Source: Bacteroidales bacterium UBA4345 (GTDB taxonomy: Bacteria > Bacteroidota > Bacteroidia > Bacteroidales > Paludibacteraceae). From it: 34,334 nucleotides of DNA. Positions 1 through 7,681 of the stretch are shown here, piece after piece. The number at the start of each line of letters is the position of its first letter. The stretch's first letter is position 1. Both the position numbers and the translations under genes were made by a program. The notes below the pieces were generated by a model that searched no databases, was not told the DNA's origin, and saw only the letters and a list, made by a program, of their open reading frames with translations. Where the stretch lies: NCBI GenBank assembly GCA_002396385.1, contig DGTD01000088.1:1-34334 (forward strand), written 5' to 3'.

Positions 1-148
1 TCTCCGACAATAACCGGCAAACAACTGTCGGAGACTTTGTCGGTGAGCCAGCGCATCATCGAACGAGACCTCTATGCATTGCAGAATGCTTGGTGTTTTG
101 AAACACGAAGGTAAGGACAATGATGGGGTGTGGGTCATAGTTGAATGA
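1..148 (+). pseudogene. Frameshifted C-terminal winged-helix remnant (AlbA_2/RecG-like family)
   Basis: The first frame reads GKQLSETLSVSQRIIERDL, a typical recognition-helix segment of the C-terminal winged helix found in Bacteroidota AlbA_2-type putative DNA-binding/ATP-binding proteins, and stops at 112-114. The family-like continuation (LGVLKHEGKDNDGVWVIVE) lies in another frame and ends with TGA at 146-148. Removing one A from the run near 84-87 would join the two frames. The gene enters from the left edge, so its N-terminus cannot be seen. It is either a pseudogene or a one-base sequence error. The family assignment is by motif resemblance only. Confidence 0.5.
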
Positions 149-160
149 AATTTCTTGTAA

Positions 161-3100
161 CTATTTCCGTATTAGTGTAAAATGACCGGTGAAAGTCTGG
201 TTGATGTCGTATACAATGATGTAATACCAATAGTCGTCGGAAGGAAGCGGATGTCCGTTGTAGATGCCATCCCATTCCTGGTCTGGGTCCCTCGATTCTG
301 ATAGCAGTTTGCCATACCGGTTGTAGATATCTACTTTCAAATGAGCGTACTTATTCAAGTTCGTTATCTTCCATGTGTCGTTAATTCCATCGCCCTGCGG
401 TGTGAAATAGCGAGGTATATTCAGTTCGTAGAATTGTGCAACAATTACGGTATCGCTGATACAGCCTAAATCGTCGCTGATTGTAATGTTGTACTTCTTC
501 CTAGGAATAACATCATCAATAGTGTTTTTATAATCGAAACCGTTTCCGAAGTCAAACATATACTGTCCTGTTCCACCGACACCTGTAAGCGTAATGGTCT
601 GTGCATTTTCCTGATTAGCCTCGACAGAAGGTATTGGTGCAACCACAATTGTCTTCTCTAAGTCCTTTATACATTTTCCATTTGTAGCCCGCACGTAGTA
701 GGTGGTTGTCTCATCGGGTAGCACCACGTGTTTGTTTCCGACAGCGATAGTATCGGAAAAGTCCGACGATGACGACCATATATAATGCTCGTGTTTCGAT
801 TCTCCCGTAACATTGAGCGGAGCATTTTGCCCGATGCATACGGTTGTGTCGGAAACGGTCGCACCAACTGGTTCTGATACATGTACACTTATGCTTTGTG
901 GCTGACCCAAGCAGCCTTCTATAGTTTTAGGTGTTAATGTATAACGTGTGGTTACATTTGGCTGGAACTGTTGGCTTTGTGCAGTCATATATATGTCATT
1001 TGATGTAACTATTTCTCCAACCGGCTCCACATTTAACAGTAAGTTATTCTCAGAAAATGGGAAATCGGTGTAAATGTCGACATAGTCGCCCTTACAAATA
1101 GAGTCTGCCGTTGCAGAAAATGCGTATAACGCAGGCACTGTGTCCACTTTTACATGAATAGTAGCTTCTTTCTCTGGGCAATAATCGGGTGTCGCCTTTA
1201 AAGTAAAGATCACATCTTTTTGCAAATTGTATTGTATAGAGTCGGAGTAGCCGTCAAAGTTGTCGGCTATGATTTTCTTTTGGCCGACCACTATTCCATC
1301 GTTAGATTCGTACAATACAACAGAAGTTGATTTTTTCGCATTCTTTAAGTGCAGGTTTAATGTATAATTCTCACCTCTGCAGACTGAATTCGCGCCACTG
1401 AGCTCTAGTTCTACAGGTACTTCCACTTCAACCAGCTCTATATTTGAGTAGGTGTCGGGGCAGGCTCCGTTTTGGGTAGAGTGTATGCGGTAGAACGTGT
1501 TCTTGGTCGGATTTACCACTTTCTGTGTGGACAGGTCGTTTTCAAAAGTGGTGAAATTGGCTGCACCTTCTTCCTGTTCCTCCCAAACAATCGTGTTAGC
1601 GGTGCCGTAGTCAGCGGTGAGCGTCACATCACCGTTGGTGCAAACAGCTGTTTGTGAAGCCACAAGCGACAAAACTGGCTCACTATCGACAGTTACGCTC
1701 ACACTTTCAGATGCGCTCGGACATAATTTGCCATAGGCCGTGGCCGTGTATATGCAACTCTGGGTAGGGGTGTCATTTGTTTTATACGAGTCGGCAATTG
1801 GAGTCGTTTCGTTGTCAGTGGTCCGTTCCCAAACCACAGCATCAGGTTCCCCGTCGGCATTGGCCACCAGGTAGACCATAGTGCCCGAACAGATCCTCGT
1901 CTCCAATGGTTCTATGCTGATGTGCACCGAATCTTCAGTGGTCACGCTGACTGCATCCGAGTAGGTGTCGGGGCAGGCTCCGTTCTGGGTGGAGTGTATG
2001 CGGTAAGCCGTATTCTTGGTTGGATTTACTACTTTCTGTGTGGTCAGGTCGTTTGCAAAAGTGGTGAAATCGGCTGCACCCTCTGCTTGTTCTTCCCAAA
2101 CAATCGTGTTAGCGGTGCCGTAGTCAGCGGTGAGCGTCACATCACCGTTGGTGCAGACAGCCGTTTGTGAAGCCACAAGAGAAAGTTTGGCAGGTGCATC
2201 GACTTTTACGGTAAACGTGTCGGAAACACCCTGTAAACATTGTTCGATTAGCGTGTCGGTAACCGCATAATAAGCCGTCTCAACCAGCGGACTTACCGTT
2301 AGTTGCAACGAATTGCCTGCGTTAAAGACGGAAAAATCGTCCGACGGAGTCTCTTTTTTATACCATTTGACTTTATCGGCAACAGAAGGAGAAAGAAGAA
2401 GTGTAGCAGAACCATTTTCACATATCGCATTAACGCCCGCTATCTTCATCGGCACTCTCTCGAACTTTTTAGCCTTTATCGTAATGAAAGCCGAATCGGA
2501 CTGGCAGGTGTCATTCCAGGCCACTACACAATACGTTCTATCAATCTTGTCGAAAACGGAAATAGATTTACCTCCGCCGATTACGTTCCATTCTTTCGTG
2601 TCAGCGTCTTGTTGGCTCCATTCATATTTACTAATATTTGCAGAATTGTTTGCTGAAGCCGTAAGTTTAACTTTATCGGTACAGAAGAACTGCTTGTCAG
2701 ACACAACAGACAGTTCCGGAGTCAGACAATGACAAGTAAGTGTTGACACATTACTGATCTTATAGAGGCTGCAAGGGTCGTTTGAGTAACCGTTTTCTGC
2801 AATAAACTCTCCAGAAGCCTTGTCTTTAGAGATGATGACGCGGTAACGTATTCCCTCGTCAGACGATAGAAAAGGAACTGAATAAGTATAGACATTGTAA
2901 CCACTTTGGGGTACTGTCTTCCATGTCTGTCCGCCGTCTACCGAACCTTGCCAAGTGCAGTATACGGTCGGCAACAAACTTTCCCATTCAGACATACCCG
3001 ATAATTCCAATTGGGTCCATTCTCCACAAATTCCATCCATGTCTTTCTTCATACCCACCCCAAGTACGTTTTCAGGGAGGTCTTTTTGGCAAGCGATAAG

Positions 3101-4141
3101 CGAAATGTCGTCAATCGCCATATCGTTCCCCCATAGATTCTTGATGGCACTGTCGTATATGCGGAGAGTGACGTTCTTATTGTTGCCAGAGTTGAAACTC
3201 ACGCCGTAGTTGTACCACGTGGAAATGCCATAATCGGAAAGAGGGACATCTCCCGACTTGTTAGTTGCAAGCACCGTAACACCATCGTCGCCAATAATCT
3301 CAAACGTAAAGTTACAATGGGCAAACACAGCGTCTGGTTTACCCGTAGCCCCTCCTGATATACACATCGCATATAGCGAGAAATAGTACCAGGTGTCGTC
3401 ACACAAGTCAAAATCGATTTTTTTCTCGTATAGTAAGACATCAGGAGCCCCTCCATCCACATTATTTATAATCAGGAAACCTCCATCTTTATTACCCGTG
3501 TGGTCCGTGCCTCCCGAAAACCAGTTGTAGGAAGGCAGAGAGCCATCGGCGGAATGGGAGACAACCGCATATCTACCGTCACCGATGTTTGTGCCGGCAC
3601 TCGAGTTATATTTGCCCGCAAATTTCAGATTCACCAGGTTTTCGCACTCGCGACGCTCGCCCCTCGGAACACTTTTGAAGTCTTCCTTCCAAACAACCAG
3701 TCTGTTTTCTCCATCACCGCAGATATTGGGGTTGCACTGCAGGGTAACTACATCCGATACCGCATAATCGCCAACGGACTGCCCGTCCAATACGAATTCG
3801 TTTGCCACTTCTTCCGACTCGCCTATCACCACACGATAAAGCTGCTTCGTCCCGTCGTAGTTCACTACAGAAATAGACGTGACGTCTTCACCCCGGTCGG
3901 GCAGGTTTTGCCACGATGCGCCATCGTTGTCAGACCGCTGCCAAATAAAATAGGGCGTGGCGTAATTCACTTGCAGGCTCAGTAACTCAATTTCATGCTG
4001 TTCGCCGCATATAAATCCGCTGTGTATCTTATTTTTCTTGTCAATGAATATTTTTTGTGCGAAGCCGTTCACAGAAACGAATATCGTACAAATACACAAT
4101 ATATATTTGGAAAAGAATAAAAATGGTCTCAATAATGACAT
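161..4141 (-). CDS. T9SS-exported Ig-like repeat protein with type B (CHU_C) sorting domain
   Basis: This is a 1326-residue secreted surface protein. Residues 1-29 form a signal peptide (basic start, hydrophobic core, FAQ cleavage-like end). The middle consists of repeated Ig-like/PKD-like modules rich in paired Cys, with recurring VCTNGDVTLTADYG segments, two of them nearly identical at DNA level. The last ~85 residues (NIPRYFTPQGDGINDTWKI, then VDIYNRYGKLL and EWDGIYNG) match the gliding-motility-associated C-terminal domain used as a type B cargo signal by the type IX secretion system. The protein is therefore expected at the cell surface or released; its ligand is unknown. A promoter-like element lies about 60 bases upstream. 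The gene is alone in its transcription unit. The family call is strong, the function unknown. Confidence 0.85.
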   Translation of the reverse strand: MSLLRPFLFFSKYILCICTIFVSVNGFAQKIFIDKKNKIHSGFICGEQHEIELLSLQVNYATPYFIWQRSDNDGASWQNLPDRGEDVTSISVVNYDGTKQLYRVVIGESEEVANEFVLDGQSVGDYAVSDVVTLQCNPNICGDGENRLVVWKEDFKSVPRGERRECENLVNLKFAGKYNSSAGTNIGDGRYAVVSHSADGSLPSYNWFSGGTDHTGNKDGGFLIINNVDGGAPDVLLYEKKIDFDLCDDTWYYFSLYAMCISGGATGKPDAVFAHCNFTFEIIGDDGVTVLATNKSGDVPLSDYGISTWYNYGVSFNSGNNKNVTLRIYDSAIKNLWGNDMAIDDISLIACQKDLPENVLGVGMKKDMDGICGEWTQLELSGMSEWESLLPTVYCTWQGSVDGGQTWKTVPQSGYNVYTYSVPFLSSDEGIRYRVIISKDKASGEFIAENGYSNDPCSLYKISNVSTLTCHCLTPELSVVSDKQFFCTDKVKLTASANNSANISKYEWSQQDADTKEWNVIGGGKSISVFDKIDRTYCVVAWNDTCQSDSAFITIKAKKFERVPMKIAGVNAICENGSATLLLSPSVADKVKWYKKETPSDDFSVFNAGNSLQLTVSPLVETAYYAVTDTLIEQCLQGVSDTFTVKVDAPAKLSLVASQTAVCTNGDVTLTADYGTANTIVWEEQAEGAADFTTFANDLTTQKVVNPTKNTAYRIHSTQNGACPDTYSDAVSVTTEDSVHISIEPLETRICSGTMVYLVANADGEPDAVVWERTTDNETTPIADSYKTNDTPTQSCIYTATAYGKLCPSASESVSVTVDSEPVLSLVASQTAVCTNGDVTLTADYGTANTIVWEEQEEGAANFTTFENDLSTQKVVNPTKNTFYRIHSTQNGACPDTYSNIELVEVEVPVELELSGANSVCRGENYTLNLHLKNAKKSTSVVLYESNDGIVVGQKKIIADNFDGYSDSIQYNLQKDVIFTLKATPDYCPEKEATIHVKVDTVPALYAFSATADSICKGDYVDIYTDFPFSENNLLLNVEPVGEIVTSNDIYMTAQSQQFQPNVTTRYTLTPKTIEGCLGQPQSISVHVSEPVGATVSDTTVCIGQNAPLNVTGESKHEHYIWSSSSDFSDTIAVGNKHVVLPDETTTYYVRATNGKCIKDLEKTIVVAPIPSVEANQENAQTITLTGVGGTGQYMFDFGNGFDYKNTIDDVIPRKKYNITISDDLGCISDTVIVAQFYELNIPRYFTPQGDGINDTWKITNLNKYAHLKVDIYNRYGKLLSESRDPDQEWDGIYNGHPLPSDDYWYYIIVYDINQTFTGHFTLIRK
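1446..1666. repeat. Direct repeat copy 1 (Ig-like module)
   Basis: A 221-base stretch inside the T9SS surface protein gene is repeated at 1959-2179. I count about 17 mismatches by eye, so roughly 92% identity. It encodes the module ending in SLVASQTAVCTNG. The mismatches are scattered and mostly synonymous or conservative, which suggests an old in-frame duplication or gene conversion. Confidence 0.85.
1959..2179. repeat. Direct repeat copy 2 (Ig-like module)
   Basis: Second copy of the 221-base in-frame repeat, same orientation and length as 1446-1666. The two copies are separated by one unrelated Ig-like module. Such repeats can recombine and change module number. Confidence 0.85.
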
Positions 4142-4202
4142 CTTAACATTACTTCTAATTAGAAAAGAAATCTGGTTAAATTGGATAACAACAGTATTTC
4201 TA

Positions 4203-4232
4203 CAAAATTAATAAATATTTGTATTTTTCCAA
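4203..4232 (-). promoter_or_regulatory. Bacteroidota promoter for the T9SS protein gene
   Basis: On the minus strand a TAATTTTG element (4203-4210) matches the TAnnTTTG -7 consensus of Bacteroidota sigma-ABfr promoters. A TTG (4230-4232) lies 19 bases further upstream, as expected for the -33 element. Transcription would start near 4196, giving a leader of about 55 bases before the start codon at 4141. Confidence 0.55.
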
Positions 4233-4399
4233 TTACGACAGATAAGGTTTATTTTACATATAACATATTTTTTCCACAAATTGTAGGTTAATACACGTAC
4301 GACGGCTAAAGTTCATTTTTTGGGGGAATAATGTTCACATCAGTATCCTTGCTTCAAATAGATGTTTCCCATATAAGGCAATTAAAAAGAAGGAGTCCG

Positions 4400-5308
4400 T
4401 CAGTTTGTGCACGTGGAAACTTTTTGTTGCTTGTTGTTCTTTTGTGCGATGAACATTCCTATAATCAAGATGACAGCACCGGCTATTGCCATTGGTGTGA
4501 TGCGTTCGTTGAGAATCAGGTAACCGCCCAACATAGAAATAAGGCACTGGCTGTAGATGTAGTTCGAAGACTTCACGGTCCCCAACCTTTTCATAACCCA
4601 ATTCCAAATCAAAAATCCCGCTGTGGTAGCGCCCAGGCCCAAGAATAGCAGGTTGCCGGCAACAACGGGTCTGAGCAGCAGCGTAGAACTGCATTTAAGC
4701 GGTTCAACCAAAGCGAAGTAGGGCAATATGGTTAAAACACCATAGCCGAAGACCTTCCGGGTAACGAACCGGATATCGTACTTTTCCAGCATCTTCCGCA
4801 TAAGTAGTGAGTAGAAGGTCCAAGTTAAGGATGCCGCCAACGCCAACATATCGCCTTTAGGGTTCAGGTGCAATATAAACCGGCCATTCAGCACTACCAG
4901 TGCCATACCGGAAAAAGCCAGCAACGACCCGCCCAACTGCACAAAGCCCAGACGTTCGTTTTTATAAATAACAGCCGTCAACAACGCGGTTAGCAGTGGA
5001 GTGGTACTGACCAGAATGCTGACGTTTGATGCGGTTGAGTAAATAAGCGACTGGTTCTCGGTCAGGAAGTAGAGCGACCCGCCCAACACCCCCAATGCGA
5101 CCATAGCCAATTCGTCTCGCCAACCGGCCGTCCACATTTTCCTATGGGAAAAGAGGCTGATGCAGACATAGGCCATCAGAAAGCGGTAAAAGAAGATGTC
5201 GGCAGGGGAAAGCCCGTGGCTCAATAACACTTTACTGCTGATAAAGGTTGACCCCCAAACACTAACTACCAACAGTGCGCACACATGACCCGAAAATTCT
5301 TTTCCCAT
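4400..5308 (-). CDS. EamA/DMT-family inner-membrane transporter
   Basis: This 302-residue protein has about ten hydrophobic segments in two halves, the layout of EamA (drug/metabolite transporter) permeases. Family-like features are the opening VSVWGSTFISSKVLL segment, the ENQSLIYSTASNVSIL helix in the first half, and GFLIWNWVMKRLGTVKSS in the second. The end is a short basic cytoplasmic tail (KNNKQQK). It sits in the inner membrane and probably exports a small metabolite; the substrate cannot be told from sequence. It is divergently placed from the TPR gene with a 141-base gap. A TAATTTTG motif at 5335-5342 (minus) may be its -7 element. The length is normal for the family. Confidence 0.85.
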   Translation of the reverse strand: MGKEFSGHVCALLVVSVWGSTFISSKVLLSHGLSPADIFFYRFLMAYVCISLFSHRKMWTAGWRDELAMVALGVLGGSLYFLTENQSLIYSTASNVSILVSTTPLLTALLTAVIYKNERLGFVQLGGSLLAFSGMALVVLNGRFILHLNPKGDMLALAASLTWTFYSLLMRKMLEKYDIRFVTRKVFGYGVLTILPYFALVEPLKCSSTLLLRPVVAGNLLFLGLGATTAGFLIWNWVMKRLGTVKSSNYIYSQCLISMLGGYLILNERITPMAIAGAVILIIGMFIAQKNNKQQKVSTCTN

Positions 5309-5416
5309 CTCTTAACCTGTCTTGAAAACCACTTCAAAATTACTACTTTTTCCTGTGATTATAGTCCTCTTATCGAAAATCGGAAATATAGATTTTTTTC
5401 ATACAACTACTTTTCT

Positions 5417-5424
5417 TATATTTG
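5417..5424 (+). promoter_or_regulatory. -7 element for the TPR gene
   Basis: TATATTTG matches the TAnnTTTG Bacteroidota -7 consensus, 25 bases before the chosen start codon at 5450. No clear -33 TTTG is visible. Its position argues against the longer in-frame start at 5285. Confidence 0.45.
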
Positions 5425-5449
5425 TTTTGCTTTCAAACAATATCAAAAT

Positions 5450-6406
5450 ATGCGCATAAACGTACGAAAAATCCTATTCTTTATTGTGGCAGCCGTTTTT
5501 AGTAATCACGTGTTGGCGGCGAACCACCACGATGAGTTTTTCGGCTTCATTAAGGCAAAAGACACCGTTCAGGCAAGAAAATCCCTCATAAACTGGCAAA
5601 AAGAAGAACCTAATTCCGCTGATATGTATGCTGGATGGTATAACTATTACTACTGGTCGGGCACGCGGGAAAATATAAGCCAATCGGTGAACCTTCCCGA
5701 TGGAGTGGACGATTATTTGTTGATTAGTGACTCAACGGGTAAACATACCGGCTACCTCTATTCTATAGTTTCGTATTGTAAAGACTCCATTGAACAGGCT
5801 TTTCGGTTACTCGACGAAGGTACAGCAAAAAATCCACAGCGACTGGACCTGCATTTCGGACGTGTCTACCTCATGTTTAAAGTGGCCAATGGTCCATCTA
5901 CAAGCGTATGCGCCCAGGTTGCGGAAAAATGGGACAATAAAGCGACGCTGATGGATATATCGGACTATTTATGCCAACTGCTTGATGCGTCTGACACTAA
6001 AAACTGGTTATGGTTGAATAGCGAGAAAATGGATGATGGCGAGGAGTTCTTTTACGACAATATGCAGTCTTATTTCGTGGAATTTATGGGGAAAGCCGAT
6101 TTTGAAGCCGCTGAAAAACTGGTTGACAAACTGCTTACAAAAAAACAGACGCTGAAGTTCCGTGCCGATAAAGCCAGCCTGCTGGCGAGTAAGGGTGAGT
6201 ACAGTAAGGCAGTTTCCATCTTTTCCATCATTCACAAAGACTACCCGAAAGACGACATTGTAACATGGAACACCGCTATGTGCTATGAAAAGATGGGCGA
6301 CACTAAAAATGCGTTGAAATACTATAAGAAAATTGAAAAATCGACCGATGTGGAATGGCAGTCAAAAGCTAAAGAAGCAGTCTTTAAATTAAAGATGAAA
6401 AAATAA
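5450..6406 (+). CDS. Secreted tetratricopeptide-repeat protein
   Basis: This 318-residue protein begins with a signal peptide (MRINVRKILFFIVAAVFSNH, then an Ala-rich cleavage region). I chose the ATG at 5450 because the open frame upstream to 5285 has no signal-like start and would overlap the divergent EamA gene. The C-terminal ~100 residues contain TPR-like helix pairs (KASLLASKGEYSKAVSIFSI, then NTAMCYEKMGDTKNALKYYK). TPR proteins in the periplasm usually scaffold protein contacts; no partner is evident here. It ends only 4 bases before the convergent minus-strand gene. The family is clear, the role unknown. Confidence 0.8.
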   Translation: MRINVRKILFFIVAAVFSNHVLAANHHDEFFGFIKAKDTVQARKSLINWQKEEPNSADMYAGWYNYYYWSGTRENISQSVNLPDGVDDYLLISDSTGKHTGYLYSIVSYCKDSIEQAFRLLDEGTAKNPQRLDLHFGRVYLMFKVANGPSTSVCAQVAEKWDNKATLMDISDYLCQLLDASDTKNWLWLNSEKMDDGEEFFYDNMQSYFVEFMGKADFEAAEKLVDKLLTKKQTLKFRADKASLLASKGEYSKAVSIFSIIHKDYPKDDIVTWNTAMCYEKMGDTKNALKYYKKIEKSTDVEWQSKAKEAVFKLKMKK

Positions 6407-6410
6407 GCTT

Positions 6411-7244
6411 TTAATGCGAGGCTATCACTTCAAAGTCCTGGCAATCGAATACACTGGAAATGTGGCTGGAAAGCTTCTTTGACGGTTTTTCCTTTGCGAA
6501 TTCCTTGTTTAGCAGTTCGAGCAGAGTGGTATCGTACCGGTAGCCCTCTTCGGCCACCTTATCGGGCAGTGTTACCTGGTAGTAGACACCCCTATAGCCG
6601 TCGTTCCACATAAACTTGTAGGTGGCTGTAAGGTTTTTATAGGGAAGGCTGTAGCATTTCACACGGTCAAAATCGTCTTCCTTCTCTGGTTTTTCCGGAT
6701 TTCTGTCGTCGCTTACAGGAACGTCGTAAAGCGCCATCAATCTCGGGTCGATCTCTTCAACGGCCGAACTCACCAGCCATTCGTCAGCCGACATTATATG
6801 GAACAACAGGAAAATAGTGTTGCAATGGTTATTTAAAAGGTTCTTCAAGCAGGCGGCAAGTTGCTCTCCGTTACTATTCGCACCGATAATAAAGACACAC
6901 GTCTGGTTCACTGGCTGAAAATCTGCATCAGGAAGACCGCAGAAAGCCAACTGTTTGATGTCTCCGTCTAAAAATCTGGAAAGAAGAAGATGGTTGTCCC
7001 GAGGTCTTTCAGCCTGGCACACACATATATCTTGACAAAGGGCAGAAGCCTGTTCCGCATCGTCGCACACAACGGCAATCTGTTCGTCAGCGAACTTCAA
7101 CATCAACTGACGAACCACCCACTCTTTCTGTCTGCGTTTCACCTGTTCTTCCCGTTTTTCGTTCAGAATACGGGAAGTACCCGCATCGGGAATGAGGCGG
7201 AACAGATATAATCTGGATGTATTGTTAACCGCTTCCTTTGCCAT
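6411..7244 (-). CDS. Unrecognised protein (277 residues)
   Basis: I do not recognise a family. The protein has no signal peptide and no membrane segment. The N-terminal third contains a basic segment (LNEKREEQVKRRQKEW) followed by alternating hydrophobic strands and helices (QIAVVCDD, QLAFCGLPDA, CVFIIGANSNG), which suggests an alpha/beta cytoplasmic fold. The C-terminal part has YSLPYKNLTATYKFMWNDGY and an acidic linker. I chose the ATG at 7244; the open frame continues to 7331, but a TATATTTG element on the minus strand near 7263-7270 would leave those codons untranscribed. It is convergent with the TPR gene. Confidence 0.7.
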   Translation of the reverse strand: MAKEAVNNTSRLYLFRLIPDAGTSRILNEKREEQVKRRQKEWVVRQLMLKFADEQIAVVCDDAEQASALCQDICVCQAERPRDNHLLLSRFLDGDIKQLAFCGLPDADFQPVNQTCVFIIGANSNGEQLAACLKNLLNNHCNTIFLLFHIMSADEWLVSSAVEEIDPRLMALYDVPVSDDRNPEKPEKEDDFDRVKCYSLPYKNLTATYKFMWNDGYRGVYYQVTLPDKVAEEGYRYDTTLLELLNKEFAKEKPSKKLSSHISSVFDCQDFEVIASH

Positions 7245-7681
7245 CGGCTTTCTCTTTTGTCCATACAAATATAAGAAATTTGCAGGTATTGTTAAAATAG
7301 GGTATTCAAGTAAAAAAGCCACAGACCTCACGGCTTGTGGCTTTTAATGTTGTTAGCTTTATATCATAATGAAACGATATGTAAATATAATCATTAATCT
7401 GTTATCCGCAACTTTTGGCCATATGCTTTACAACATATTCAAACCCTCTTGCAGTTTTTCAGCCTTCCATTAACTGTAATTGACGTATGCACCAGCGAAT
7501 CGTATCACCTTAGTAAATGCTGCGATTGATATTGGTCCGACCCCGATGTGGGTATGTGTTTAAAGTAAAAATTACAATGAAAGCCATAAATGTCATAACA
7601 GGCCAATCTCCGATAGTCTAAATTTGCCTTTGATAGTAAGACATATGGTTAACACCTTTGTATAAAATTTTGATTCGGTAG
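7245..7681. other. Intergenic stretch with decayed reading frame
   Basis: There is no intact gene here. The stretch holds the terminator at 7314-7345 and, on the minus strand at 7428-7559, a 44-codon frame (THTHIGVGPISIAAFTKVI..., then WKAEKLQEGLNML) interrupted by one TAA. That may be a decayed gene end or chance. A TAAATTTG motif at 7619-7626 (plus) may be the -7 element for the GH43 gene. No tRNA-like or other RNA structure was recognised. Confidence 0.35.
7314..7345 (-). terminator. Intrinsic terminator (minus-strand reading)
   Basis: The 10-base arms AAAAGCCACA and TGTGGCTTTT enclose a 12-base loop. Read on the minus strand, the stem is followed by a run of six T, a good intrinsic terminator. 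The plus-strand reading has only four T. No intact gene lies upstream of it on the minus strand, so it may end a decayed or untranslated transcript from 7346-7680. Confidence 0.6.

Noticed and set aside
5285..5449. N-terminal extension of the TPR protein
   Set aside because: It would overlap the divergent transporter gene, hide the signal peptide and lie upstream of the TATATTTG element.
7499..7560. Possible tRNA or integrase remnant
   Set aside because: No tRNA arms or T-loop could be drawn, and the tyrosine-recombinase resemblance was too weak to claim.
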